From Ciborinia camelliae (Eukaryota; Ascomycota; Leotiomycetes; Helotiales; Sclerotiniaceae), in assembly GCA_025890175.1 (NCBI GenBank), contig JANPYM010000014.1, forward strand, positions 815,052 to 879,051: a stretch of DNA of 64,000 nt, in the 5' to 3' direction. Made by a program: the position numbers and the translations under genes. Positions 47,176 through 59,862 of the stretch are shown in pieces. The stretch's first letter is position 1. The number at the start of each line of letters is the position of its first letter. The notes below the pieces were generated by a model that saw only the letters and a program-made list of their open reading frames with translations, was not told where the DNA came from and did no database searches.

Positions 47176-50100
47176 TGTAACCCCTCATGACTACCTCTCA
47201 TTACTTCTGTTGCGCCATATATGAACGACAACCCTGGGAGGCAACAAATGCACAACTAATATCTACTTATTGAACCTCGTATATGAACACCAATGGGCGC
47301 ATAATGAATTCACGGCGGATGAATGGTAGTTCATTGCAACTGTTGGCAAAAAAAGAAATGGCGGTTTGGCTCGGATTAGCTTGCGTGCGCGTTTGCAGTC
47401 GCAAGAATGGGTTGTATGGGATAGGTGCTAGTCAAACTCTCGGTCCACTTTGAGGTCGATAAAATGGATAAAGTGATGGAAGTGCAACGAACCGAACTAA
47501 TCAACCGATGAAGTAGTTACAATGCAATGATATTACTGACTATTCTTGTGTTGTATATGTGATTTGCTGTATTTGTGACATTTGTATTGTGGGCGTGTCT
47601 GGTGTTTTGAGGTGGGGCGGGATGATGTATGGGATCGGAAGTTGATATAACATGAATCTATAGGAGTGACTTTGTCTTCATGCTTCATACCCTTGTGCTA
47701 TTTCATACCATAGTTTTATATTTTTTGCCGCTGGCGGTTGGCCTAAAAGACTTTTTATAGCATATGGCTATCCCGCAAATGGATGCAAAAGGGGGGTTAG
47801 CGCTATATCCAGTTGGGTTATCGTCCAATGGTCATGAATTGTCACGGCACTAGATGTAGAACTTAATTGGTGTGTGGGCCCAAAAATCTCTAGTATCAAG
47901 GTTCTCGCTGACCTGATGTTGAGCTCTATGATAAGCTCCATCTAGAGGTTTTGACGTTTGGGTTGGGTTGATTTGGACGCGCGGATCATAAGTTTCGGGC
48001 GTTTGAGTAAGCACTATAATTTTCTATGAGTGGGGAGATAGTTAGTAATCAAATATACTGTAAGAGCTTGTATGGATACCTACCTACCTAAGTATCAAAA
48101 CGTTATACAATACATCATCGCCCATACAAAGTTGATGTCAAAAGGGCTGATATCAAGCGACGCACATCCCAAAACATCAACCATGTCCATTATCTGAAGG
48201 TCTAGAACAAGAGTATCGGATGACATTGTGCCGATTTTTAGTGCGCTTAGCATTATGCATCATGGCAGTACTATTACATAGGTACTTCGTTCCAGTGATA
48301 TCGATAGTATCACTTAGTATTATGATGGTTAACATTACTGCTCTTCGCTCCATACTCATACTTTCGTACGTTGGTACGTATAGAAGTTAGAGATATTCTA
48401 CTTATCTTAGGTAATTTCATAATATTAAAGATGTATTGGAATACGAGAATAATGTAAAACATTCCTGCGATTTCGAACGAATTGAGCTTTACTATTGCCT
48501 ATTTAGGTTAGTGTAATCTACAGCCCTTGCAATCAGATCAAATTCGTAGTGACCATAGCTTCGATAACCTTATTGCTTATTTAGAAAAGTTTGTTTCTCT
48601 TGAAGATTAATAGACTCATTTTAGTATTTCCGTATATGACTAATAGTATGAAAATTGATAGTACGTACTAGAATATTTCCTGAAGAATTAATACGTAGTA
48701 CTATAGTGGGGGCGTATTCAAAATACTCGATATTCTATTTATATTACCAAGTACTAGTTCTATTAAGTCTCTCAATACTTGAACATAAAGTAACAAGGCA
48801 GCAGACTATCAATATGTCTCGGTTTTGCTCGAAATAAATAGTTATAATATACTGCAAAAGACTTGAAGACAAGATATTTGAGGATGTGTATATGACTAAA
48901 GATATAAATTTTCCGTTGATTGGCTATTGCTTGTAAATGATTTTGAATGTCTGCTCCGTAGTAAATGTTCGGAACATATCATGCCGAATAGCCCGTGCAG
49001 CTCCCGAAGACCTGCTTGTATCTTATCAACAAAACGGTTCTCCACGTTGGCGCAGCTCAAAACTCATTTGCGGGGCCATTAAGCGAGATGCTGAAAGGGG
49101 GAGGGGGCTTGGGCGTCTTGAAGATTATGTATTACGGAAGATGAGGTCACTTTGCTCCGCTTTTGTTTCTAACGCTGCCTTTTTCCAACATCGGTTATTG
49201 ATTTAGGACGCATTTATTCGATCCTGCAGGCTTGACAGCCTGACAGCAGGGAAACGTTCGGAAGGCTAGGAGTCTGGGATTTTCCGATTTCGTGTGGGTT
49301 CGACCCACAGCAGACTCGGAGGCAGGGGAGTGGGCTAAGACAGAAAAATTGGTGGTTGTGGAGATGAATATTTGGGAGGTGCCGAACGGTTTCGGGGACT
49401 GTACCGAGTCCGCCGATATGAGGTTGGCCGAGAGTCTAGGGGTCGAGACCGGTGGACATAAGGATGAAGCAAGGATAACATGAAAATTCCGGAAAGTAAT
49501 AGCGGTGAAGTTTATTTTTCATGCATTTACTGATATCGATTGTGTGTATATTCGCCATGTATGAGGGCTCATTGGGACAATCTCGGACATAAAAGCCGCC
49601 ATACTAGGGTGTTACCCCCATGCACATCATTTGTTGGCTGGGCTTAAATCCCTGCATACAGAATTAACAGACGGTGAAGAAAACCCTTGATAATAATTGT
49701 TGCGTTAATGTGAAGATATTCACCAACTATTACATTGTTTAATGCAAATATGCGATGTTTCGTCGGAAGGTGCTCACGTACCTCATGCCAACTCGAATTT
49801 CCGGAAAATGCTATCACCTTGCATAACCTGGCGGCGCTGCGATGTTTGCAGGCTTCGTCGCTTAGTACATGGAAATTATTTGTCTCACGCCTCCATATTA
49901 GCCTCCACATGTTTTCAGTAATTTTTGATGCATCCAAGTTACCTTCACGTCTTTCCAAGAACCGAGATCGATCAAAACCATTGTACGGAACATGATGTTC
50001 CACTGTTCCACGACGTTGTAACATGTGTTGGCATACCACAAGATCTATGATATAAATATTAAAGAGCCAGTTTTATCGCATGGTAGCACCCAAAGTAGCA

Positions 50101-50446
50101 GTTGCGGGGTAATGAGGCTGGTTGATATGGATGCAGTAGAACGCGGGCACTAAAGAATTCCAAGAGATTTTTCCGCATCTGTTCTACAGAAATGGCCCAC
50201 GCCTCTACAGATATTCAATTCAACTCGACACAGGCTTTCTGGAAGAATTTCTTATAACATGATATGGGGATTTTATTAGTGATAATATTTAAAGGGAATT
50301 TCAATGGAAATTGGTGTCAGACTTGACCCGTATCCATCAGCGAGCCCAAATCCCATAAATAACAGACGACCCATTGTACACCTAAATCCACGCGTCCCTA
50401 TTCGGCTCTTCCTGAAACATTTCCAATAGAAGTAAACATAAGAATA
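47176..50446. other. Gene-poor intergenic region
   Basis: About 3.3 kb with no supportable gene. It includes an ATACCTACCTACCTAAGTAT segment at about 48076-48095 and a nested hairpin at 49270-49317. Short frames at 48937-49206 and 49292-49483 have no known motifs. Confidence 0.4.
49270..49317. other. Nested hairpin with tRNA-like B-box
   Basis: GAGTCTG (49270-49276) pairs with CAGACTC (49311-49317). Inside it TGTGGG (49293-49298) pairs with CCCACA (49304-49309) around TTCGA. GTTCGACCC fits the tRNA B-box consensus, but there is no room for the D and anticodon arms, so this is not an intact tRNA gene. It could be a tRNA or SINE remnant, or chance. Confidence 0.35.
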
Positions 50447-51308
50447 TCACCATTTGTAATACGAGTTGTTTCCCGGCTGTCCGTATCGACTCAAATCATA
50501 TTCACCATCAAAAGCTTCGTACTCATTCTCGAGACTTGTACCGGCCATATCTTGGAGAGTCGATCCTGTACTACACATGATTGATGGTTGAACCTGACCC
50601 CAAGTATTTCCAAACGATGTAGTCGCTGTCAGAGCTGGTTCGAATTCGGGGCGTGGTAGATTGACAACCTGAGAGGCACGAAGATCAGGAGGTCTTAGAG
50701 GAATGGTGTTTTGACTAATCATATTGCCATGGGGCTGTGAGACACTAACTGACGCTGGTGATATCATCATAGAGGCTGTGGGTCTCTTTTGCGTATCGAT
50801 AGGATTGAACCTTGGATCGGAACTGGTACTAGGAAGTAGAGGCATTTGGGAGAAATCTCCAGAAACTTGCCACGATTAATTAGAAATGGCATCGAAAGTA
50901 TAAATTCATGTGGGAAGTGACTTACCTTGAGAAGCATACTTGATCTCAGGGCTTTGAGAGCAGTTTGCAACAGGAGATTGACTTCCTTGGGGATTGCTGA
51001 AGTTGTCCGGAACGAACAAGTGATCTTTGCAAGTTTCGTAAGCCAAAACTTCGATATCACAGTTATCAAATTCATAACTACTTACCATCATGTCCCGGAT
51101 GTTTGTCTTTCATGTGTTTTACGAAATCATTTCGTCGTTTTCCACCTCTGTAATTGCAGTCTGGCTCATGGCAGCAATATTTTTTATCCCCGTGGACAGT
51201 CGTTTCATGACGGCGGGCACCGGTGCGACGCGTAAAGGTCTTATTGCAACCAAAGTATCCACAATGAAATGGACCGCCAGATCGGCTCTGAGAACGACTT
51301 TGTGCCAT
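50447..51308 (-). CDS. Small two-finger C2H2 zinc-finger protein
   Basis: Three exons: 51308-51086, 51024-50926 and 50865-50447, giving 246 aa. Two C2H2 fingers lie near the N-terminus: CGYFGCNKTFTRRTGARRH with a following TTVH, and CHEPDCNYRGGKRRNDFVKH with KDKH. After them the protein is disordered, rich in Pro, Ser, Gln and Asn (PRPEFEPALTATTSFGNTWG). This pattern is common among small uncharacterised fungal C2H2 proteins, presumably nuclear DNA- or RNA-binding. The first intron was placed at GTAAGT...AAAG because only this junction joins the fingers in frame to the downstream exon. No known ortholog is recognised. Confidence 0.78.
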
Positions 51309-54265
51309 TTTCTAATGTGGGAATCCCAAGGCTCTGGCTGAAGAAAGTATAGGAAGGAGCATGCCCGGGAATATGTATATTACGGCGAGCCGCCCATGAA
51401 GTATATAATTGGACATCGGCTTGCTACCGATGTCCCTCGCCGGATATAGCCATTTACTAACCCAGGTCGTTCGTTTATCTCCTCCAACGTCCGTAGTTGG
51501 AGTTCGTGCAAGGCTCAAGCCAGTAAATAGATGACCCAACTGGAAAATTAATAAAACTGAGGCCTGCCACGTCACATAACTAACAAAAGATGCTCGTCTT
51601 GCCAGAATTGGAACATATTAACCATTTTTAAAAGCTCCAAACTGCTGCAACCCGAGCAACGATTGCTCAGTAACGTAGTTAGCACGGAGAACATAAATGT
51701 TTGATGTATTAATGTTCGGGGATGGTATAAGGAAAGCCAATAGTTCTCATAATAGTGTGGCGAGTTTCTTCGGAAGAGCTTTATTGATTTCCGCGTACTA
51801 ACTAACAGTTAAGTGCGGTAAAGCGTCTCCAATCATAGGCGTAAGCCCTACTACATATTTTTGGAATGCTGCAAAGTCAAACCTTTGTTACAAATGGATC
51901 GATCTGCTAGTCTCTATTTGTATCTATCATGGTCGAGGTTTGTGTTGAAATGATGATTTTGGCTCAGAAAGGCGGGATTTCTCGCAGGTAATTATTGGGA
52001 CGAGGCGAACAAGGCAGACCTGTACGCATCAATTATACTCACCGCTCCCAAGAATACTCCTCTTCCGAGTCCGACGCTTTGACCTAAGTCATTGTCTATT
52101 GCTGTTGAAACGGTTAACTCAATAGCTGGGTGCAATGCAATGAAGTATATTGACGAACTTCCACTGCCGCCGCCAATGCAACGCCCAAACCCAAGCTCTT
52201 CCGCGTCCTTACTACATGCAGTGTAGAATACAAGGGGAGTAACTTTGTTTGTTTCCTGCAGAAAAGTATGTATAAATCATCCGATGATAAGATGCAAGCC
52301 CTTATCCTGGAGTTAATGGACATGTTGCTTCGTCTCCCAAATTGTGAATTATAATGTCTAGGAACAGAAACGCTATCGAACGTAGCACTCCATATTTCTT
52401 TCCTGCATCATGGCAAGGATCGTATCAACAGATGGCTGCGAACGACGAGGTACTCGGAATATGACTTTGATGAAGCCCGCCGACTTATTAGGCCCAAAGC
52501 AATAGTGAGATCTGCGGAATGAAACATCGCTGGAGGAATCAATGCTTGCAACTGTATCTCAAGAGACGCCAATCGCCAAATTGGGTAGCCTATTTTGTCG
52601 AGATACTTGAGAAGGGTGTCACGCAACTTCGCAAGATATTCCCTACAAGGATCGAACTTACAGGCGTTGAAGGTGAGAATATAGCAGCAGCGTTGTATTG
52701 AAAATAAACCTTGTCGAGCCCATAATTGGGATTCATTTGTGGTGGTGGAGTGACTTGCAAATCAATTCATTTAGAATGATCACGTAACTCATGACGAACC
52801 ACTGATATCTTCAAGATTGAGTGATGGGTGGGTAAGCATCGCCAGCCTTTGATGACCTATGTCAAGCTCATAGCACCTTACGGAAATCAAGTGCGGGAAC
52901 TAGTTGTAGTTCTGGCCAGTAGATTATTGCCTCGATATGTACAACGCCGTAGAAAGAAGAACCAGGATGGTGACTAAGGTCCAAACCAAAGCCCAAGGGT
53001 AAACATTAGGGATTTATTTGTCGGGTCGTGAGAAAACCGGGCGACTTGGGAAGGCGTCGGAAGTCTTGGAAGCCTATAATTCATCCGAGAACCAAGTCGA
53101 AATAATGCCATGATATATGATGTGTCCGAGATTGTCCCAATGAGCCACCACACCATGACAACGCTAAACTTCGAAGTTGGAGTGGGTGGAAGCAAAAGAA
53201 CAAACTCGGTGTGCACTCTAATCCATGTGATCTTTGAACAGGGGAGCTGCAGAGATAGACTCAGATAGTGTACCTAACCTCCATATGGGGAAAGTCATAA
53301 GCCAGATCTAGAAAAGAGCTTGAAGGTTATCTATCCAAGCTTCCAAGAGTGGTATCGGAATTTTTAAGTTGAGGTGGTGACTTTGGTTCATCAAGGTTAG
53401 AGCTGCCTCAAGTGACCAAAAAATCTTCGCACGATGTCCAATCCTTGTTGTCTGTAACCGAAAGAACCCCGCGAAATCGAGGCAACTATTGTGCAGCGTC
53501 AAAAAATCCTTCTCACAGGTACTGTACAACTTTATAAAATTATATTCTAGCCTTGCTATGAATGAATGCCAGTGAGGAAAATCGTGTGAGTGCAGAAGCT
53601 GTACTCTGTAGTTTTCCCAGTCAACCCGAAAACTTTCTCTACTTGCATTTTGTCTGACTCCGGAAATGTACTAAGCTCTCCGGGCCCGAAACAATGGTTC
53701 ACCAATCAAACCCCTTCATTGGCTTATTAACCGAAATTTTGAAACATCAGCCCGAAAGCTCCAATCTTCGAATACGAAATTATTTTCGGTGTCAATAAAG
53801 CTACCGCCCGCACCTTCTTGTATGTTGCTGATGGTTTTCCAGATTGCATACATTGCTGTGCCGTTGAAGTTACCCATTCAAGTTTCTTATGCCTCAATTA
53901 GCCTGCGAGGGTCACACACCACAATAAAAAACACCACAATCATCGAGTGAATAGAAGAGGTAGCCCTTGATTTCATGCCCAGAGCAAATTCGATTGCGCC
54001 GGACGAAAGCTTTTTTCAATATATACCATGAGAGCCATCCCTCATTCCAAGACTCCCATCCCAAACGCAACCCCTCTCAAAGATGCAACGACAATAATAA
54101 AACGATCCAGCATATGAAATGCCAAAAATATCGACCCGAGAAACAATTTTCCACCCCTCCATGTACCAACACCACCAACCAATCATGCGACAACAGGGAT
54201 AAATTACACGCTACATCAGCCAGTTGATGCAGCCCTGCCGATTGCTACAGATGTGTGAATTGAAT
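51309..54265. other. Intergenic, with possible gene remnant on the minus strand
   Basis: About 3 kb. Minus-strand open blocks at 53529-53308, 53216-52974, 52626-52408 and 52323-52114 follow one another in transcription order, but I could not join them by good splice sites into one protein and I recognise no family. It may be a decayed or unusual gene, or chance. Confidence 0.3.
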
Positions 54266-54724
54266 TTATACGAAATTCCATAGGCCCAAGATACGTCCTT
54301 CATACTCAGGAGCCAACTCCCGGAAAGCGGCAGGGCTCAAATCCAAGTCATTGTAAGCACAGCCCATGCACTTATCGACTACCGTGACGGTGATGGATTT
54401 TCTGCCATGGTGGACCTCGATTCTCTTTCCGCAGTATGGATTACCATTGGACTGGTATCCCATTTGTTCGTGGGACATGGCAGCGACCATCTCCGAATCA
54501 TGATTGACCCATCCACAAGCACCGAGACCTACTTCATAGTAGGTCAAGTCACCTGAGTTTGCGCGGCGGACGAACTAAAAATGTATATTTTTAGTGAGGG
54601 AAAAGCAAACGTCAAATTCATGACTTACCTCGGGCTCATTTGGGGATACTGGTGCAGGAGCAGCGGATATGAAGGGAGCCAATGCCATGACCCCGGCGGC
54701 AACATATACGGTTGTGAACTTCAT
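54266..54724 (-). CDS. Small secreted double-psi beta-barrel (RlpA-like) protein
   Basis: Two exons: 54724-54629 and 54574-54266, giving 134 aa. The first 20 residues are a signal peptide (MKFTTVYVAAGVMALAPF..., ending in SAAPA), followed by a short pro-region with VRR that could be a Kex2-type cut. The mature part is a barwin/expansin-like barrel: TYYEVGLGACGW, MVAAMSHEQM, NPYCGKRIEVHHGRK and TVTVVDKCMGCAYNDLDLS. The conserved Cys pairs and the DxCxxC...DLDLS segment are typical. Such proteins are cell-wall or carbohydrate-binding, and many are expressed in planta as effector-like proteins; no enzymatic activity is implied. Identification is good; the biological role is unknown. Confidence 0.88.
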
Positions 54725-57700
54725 TTTGAGCGAGGAAAAGGTTTTGATTTTGAAGGAAAATATGAATATGAATGCGCGGAAGATGAGCCGTGTGCCGTAA
54801 ATATTTTCAGAAATATGTATTTGAAAGTTATTGAGGAGATACTGAGAGTGGTGTGAATATGAAGGCAGATGGGTGCTTTATATAAGTTTTTGGTCCGTGA
54901 GATTCTTCTATTCTGACTTTCAAGTCTGTTACTTTCTCGGAATTGATGGTGGTGTAGGATGAGGCTCCGTTCAGTGAAGGATTGTTTCTATTCTTCACTC
55001 AAAGTAACACCGGGAGGAATGCAAGAGTTTTGAAACAGACAATTAAAAGATTTTGCGATGATATGTCCATTCTCCCCCTCTATATAAAGGTTATGTGGCA
55101 CGTCGATCTATATTAGTCGATGAGTAGGATTCGTCACTGGATATAACTTTGCTATCGATTAGGGCCTGAAAACCTGGCATCACTACGAATTTCCTTGAAG
55201 ATCTTATTTTAGTTCATACTAGGCCTTTCGACTAATAACTCATTAGGAGTATACCAGACGCATCAAATAACATTTATTTGGGGGGAAGTGCTGAGTAATA
55301 ATGAACAGTGTTTCTTTGTATTGGTTCGAGCCTAGGTTTTTATGACATTGCTTGTTGGTTTAAACTTTTTAAGTTTATATGCTTAGGTATCTTTATCCAA
55401 GGCAATTAGGGCTTCCAAGCTCCAAGTTACTTGGACCTCCGAAATGGAGCCGTTATAAACTTTATATCACCTCATATTATCCTCTTACTCTTCTACTGAT
55501 AGCTCATCACTAACTCTACAGAAAATAATGATTTTCTCCCAAATTCTATATCCATCAACCATTTGGACTACAGCAATTCTAAGCCATTGATCTGAATATA
55601 ACGCTCCTAAACATTCTCACTTCAGCCTCGTGCGGGGATGGGAACGAGTTACTTTCACACTAAAATGTATGATCTGCATGAAATCTGTGGGGCATGAAAA
55701 TCCTCCGAAGGTTTACCACATTTATTACATCATGGATTGTAGGATCATGATGTTGATGTATGATCTGATTCATGGTCGGAAAGTCTAAATTTAGCTACTT
55801 AAGGAAGGACGAAATCCGTCTTAGTAACGTGACACCAAATCCTGTGATGACATGCAAAAATCGTAAAGCAAGAGGATTTTTAGCATGATTTTTACGTTAC
55901 TATCATGTAGCAGTAGTACTCAGGATCACCAAGACATCAGTTCAACTTCGAATAAGTACTAAGAATGGAAGGTGCAACCAAAGTAAACGTCATGATGAGA
56001 CGACCAAGGTACTGTAGTAGATCCTTCTTCCTCCAACTGAAATTAATATTGGTATGAACAGTTTGAATGCAATCAGTTTCCTCGGATTCTACTAATAATA
56101 ACAGAATCCATAATTTGAAACCTAAATATCAAATATAGAGTCATGTGAGATCACTGAGATTTCATTGCATGGAACAAAAACGGAACTTCACATCTGCATT
56201 CTAGGAGGCACTTGCAAATCCATGAAAGGGGAAAGCAACAGCACCAGACAAACGTAGATTTACCTACACCGACTTTCGAGGATCCAGAGTTAATGGAAAT
56301 TCCGGCATCTCCGCACACGAAGCTTACGTGCTGAGGCCCCAACTTTGTATCACTCTTTGCGCAGACTATATCGAACACAAGTCAATGATATCGACTAAGC
56401 AATTAATGGCTAGCGCAAGATATCTCCTCTTTGGGTTTCATTAGCTCTAACGAAAGCTTGACGAAGACAAAGCATGCCATCTTGTCATTATTCCCCACTG
56501 GCGGAGACCATGATTTTCATCGGCTCCCACACTTGCCCGACTTTGCTTCCGTTGCATCTTCTACCAACTGTTGGAACCCCACAGGAGCCTTATCGTTTAA
56601 CCCTATGGAGCTCCACAACCAACTGCATAACTTTGAGATGATTGACGTGGGTGAATATTGCCGAGAGCCGCGCCGCAAATTTTCTTGGATTCGGGCAACG
56701 ACACGGCTGAAGAATGGAACTCGTCAATAATTCCGAAGTTCAATAAAACGCCACCAACACATCACTTTGGGATTTTTTATCGCTTTAGACTGCTTCTGAA
56801 ACCCCAATTTAACCAGAAGAAGGCAAGTGCTACTTCCTAGTCCCAACGTGTTGGTGACTGGTTATTCCCCTGCAGAAAATCAGGCGAGAAACTGCCCATG
56901 TTATGTGTCATTCCCTGCCGTCTTATGTCCACAGCCCAGCAAAGAATCCAAAATCACATAGACTTCACCACTTCTTTAATCATTGTTCCTATCTCCAGTG
57001 CCTCGGAGGTCTTTGAATGCGGATCGCATTGACAAATAAACTCAGCCTCCACTTGACATTAGGTACATAACGTAAAGAATAGTACTCTTTCCAGATTCTA
57101 CTTGATGCAAAAAGAATTCCCAGTAATTTCGGGTGCTCATCCAGTGGCTTGCACAAGGTGTCTAGTGGCATAGCAACTCAAGTTACAAGGGACTTAGTTG
57201 CTACCCCCGCCTATACGTTCTCGCTTCTCAATTGGTCTTGATTGCAATTTTTGAGCGGGATTCAAGCGCAGCAACTTTGGTGATTTTATCATGGTAGTAT
57301 AGAGGAGATTACAATGTGAGTGGGAAAATTTGAGCCTATTGTGTTTTCAATCCAGCAGCAGGGGTCAATTGCAAGTGTTGTTGATGGAGGATTTCCGAGT
57401 AGTTGGATAACAATTGACTTGTACTTTATTGATTGGTCCTCTAAGCATAGTAAGGCAAGGAAGACCTCTTATCTGCCAACTGTCTCTATAACCGTAGATG
57501 GCACCACTGAAAGTGGGACACTGTCTTTAGTCAAAAGAGCTGCAGATCGCGGCTGAGTATGCAGGCTTTCTTTAAAGAAGAAACTTCTCCGCCTGTTTTA
57601 TGCAATTATCCCTTTTGCTGTGGCATATCCTTCTTCGAATGATTCTTTTACTTAATTAAACGTGCGCTCAGCATACTTGTGCGATGACCATTCGCTCTAA

Positions 57701-58829
57701 ATTAGTTTGTCGTATTTCCAATTGCCAGCACGTCTGCGTAAATACCTCAATTATTCGTCATCGATTGGTGCCATCCGTATCCCGAGCGTATGGCTCTATA
57801 ACGACTAGTTAGTGGCTCTCATTGTCGGTAACCGACACACTAAATAGAATGCTAGGCACAGGAAACCTCTCTTTAATTTGAAGTAAAAAACCAAGAGTAA
57901 GATGAATATTCTAACGATACTTCTCCAGCTAGTCGTTTACTCAGAGGCCAACGCAGGGTACTATGATGAACTCCTCCCTTAGACCGAAAACCGTCCCTCC
58001 TGGCACTTCATCAATACCAATCAGTCCCTAAGCCCTGGTGTTCGAACAGATTAAAACAATCAGCGTATATACATCCTATCACCTTTATACGTCAAAATAC
58101 GAGTACTGGCCTTCTCGTCGGCATCGCCGTCTATTTGGTCAATAATATCATACTCATTGGGTCCCGACAAATGCAAGAAGAGGAACGCACAGGCTCGAAC
58201 TAGTAAGCAGTTCGAGTCTTTTCGCCAGTAGGAGGGTCACTGCGTTTTACGTCTACTAGGATTGTCGATGTGACGAACTTTATCCTATTCATTTCCAGTG
58301 ATGAATCTACAAGTATAATTTTAATTCATTACCAGCTGCTAGTTCTAACTTGGTAATTGGCAATCCAGAAACTGGAAAAGATGGTCAGACCATGGATACG
58401 CACATTACCCTCGGGCAAGAGCCAAAAAAAGATTTTGCTGTCGCCATTTCTTATTGAGATGCCATGTTGCAAATAGGTAATTAATTCTTATTTCGGACTC
58501 GGGCCTTCGGCCTTCCCAATTCGCAAATATATTCTCGATCAGAATCTAAAGATTTCATGATATAATCGACACAAGTGGGAAAGAGTAGTAAAGTTTCTCG
58601 CAGAAATACTTCACGTGGATCAATTTAAGTGGTAATACCTTTCTAGTGACATTATATGGGAAATCCGAACATCAATCTACTCATTTCCTCAATCTCGTCT
58701 AAAGTCTACTGTCTACATCATTTCCATCTGAAATCAATCCATACACTTTAAACTCCTTCAATTCCAGCAAAGTTCAAACAATACAAACCCCAGAAAGAAA
58801 CGCTTAACTCATGCCCAAATCTCCAACCC
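54725..58829. other. Gene-poor intergenic region
   Basis: About 4.1 kb. The beginning is the promoter of the secreted barrel protein. Frames at 56151-56378 (-) and 56431-56730 (+) are open but without known motifs. Sequence composition varies, but no RNA gene or repeat array is evident. 58650-58829 is near the 3' end of the Nudix gene. Confidence 0.4.
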
Positions 58830-59333
58830 CTACCCAAGGTTCTCAAGTACCTCTCCTCTCTCCCTCAACAGATCCAAGACGGGCTGAAATAGCATCCCCT
58901 CCACACCTGCCCACCTCCTCGTCTCCTTCAACCCGACCCACTCCCATTCCCCATTCTTCTCGCCCTCCAAGTTTCTCGGTCCCTCTCCCTCCCCATCCCA
59001 AGTCCCCACCATCCAAACAGCCACATAATGTCTCCCCTCCACCCCCTCTTTCCCATCTCTCCTCGGCCCCGCTTCCATAAGACTATTCGTCGCGGTAAGA
59101 AATTTCATATTTTCTTTTTGGAGAACTAATCCGGTTTCTTCGAGGACTTCTCGAACGGCGCATTCTTCGAGGCTTTCGCCAAATTCGAGGTGACCCCCGG
59201 GATGAGCCCATTGGTCGTGTCCGTGAGGAACAAGTCGTTTGCCCATTAGGAAAAGGGGGTTTGATGGCGTAGAAGATGGATGAAGGATGAAGACTCCGAC
59301 GCCGACGCGGACTTTGTTTTTGGAAGCGGACAT
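58830..59333 (-). CDS. Nudix hydrolase
   Basis: A single exon of 167 aa from ATG 59333. The Nudix box is complete: G in GGHLEFGESLEECAVREVLE followed by ETGL, fitting GX5EX7REUXEEXGU. N-terminal VRVGVGVFILHP and the downstream KFLTATNSLM and HYVAVWMVG strands fit NUDT15/MutT-like enzymes that hydrolyse nucleoside diphosphates linked to other groups, such as damaged nucleotides. Cytosolic, with no targeting signal. The opposite strand contains a proline-rich false frame. Substrate cannot be told from sequence alone. Confidence 0.93.
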   Translation of the reverse strand: MSASKNKVRVGVGVFILHPSSTPSNPLFLMGKRLVPHGHDQWAHPGGHLEFGESLEECAVREVLEETGLVLQKENMKFLTATNSLMEAGPRRDGKEGVEGRHYVAVWMVGTWDGEGEGPRNLEGEKNGEWEWVGLKETRRWAGVEGMLFQPVLDLLRERGEVLENLG

Positions 59334-59862
59334 GATGGGGAAGTAGTTTGAATGAATTTGGGTTGGTCTCGTCTTAATGTTTGAATATTGATCGTGTGAG
59401 GTAAAGGAGGAGTGGAGAGTTTGGGTTGAAGAAAAGAGAGAGGATGCTTTTGAAGATGGAAATTCTGCTTCGCTCCCTTGGTGTTGAGATCAGACAAAAT
59501 TGATGGATGGAACGGGAATAGTGACAACACAATATTAAAACAGATGGAAAGGTGGTGAATTGGCGGGACGTTCTTGCAGTAACGATAATAATTAGAAGTA
59601 CTGATATGATTCAATTGTTTATATACTTTCAAAACAATGATTTGACTTGAAGGGCTTAGTGAGCCTTGCACAGTAGTCACCTTAATCGTAATTTGTTCGC
59701 CGAGAGGTATGTGTCGAGTATCTTGTCGTGTATCTTTTGGGTCTTCTCAGGACGTACGATCCTTTGATTGATTGATTCTAGATACTTCTCTAATTTCTAG
59801 CTCCCTTTCTTTAAGTTGATTGGCTATTTAAGCCATACCACCTTCTATATGTAAAGTTTAGA
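59334..59862. promoter_or_regulatory. Upstream region of the Nudix gene
   Basis: About 530 bases with no convincing gene. It is presumably the Nudix promoter and leader; the minus-strand frame reaching to 59680 is Pro/Ser-rich leader sequence without motifs. Confidence 0.35.

Noticed and set aside
49270..49330. Possible tRNA gene
   Set aside because: Acceptor-like and T-arm-like pairing exists, but D and anticodon arms cannot be placed.
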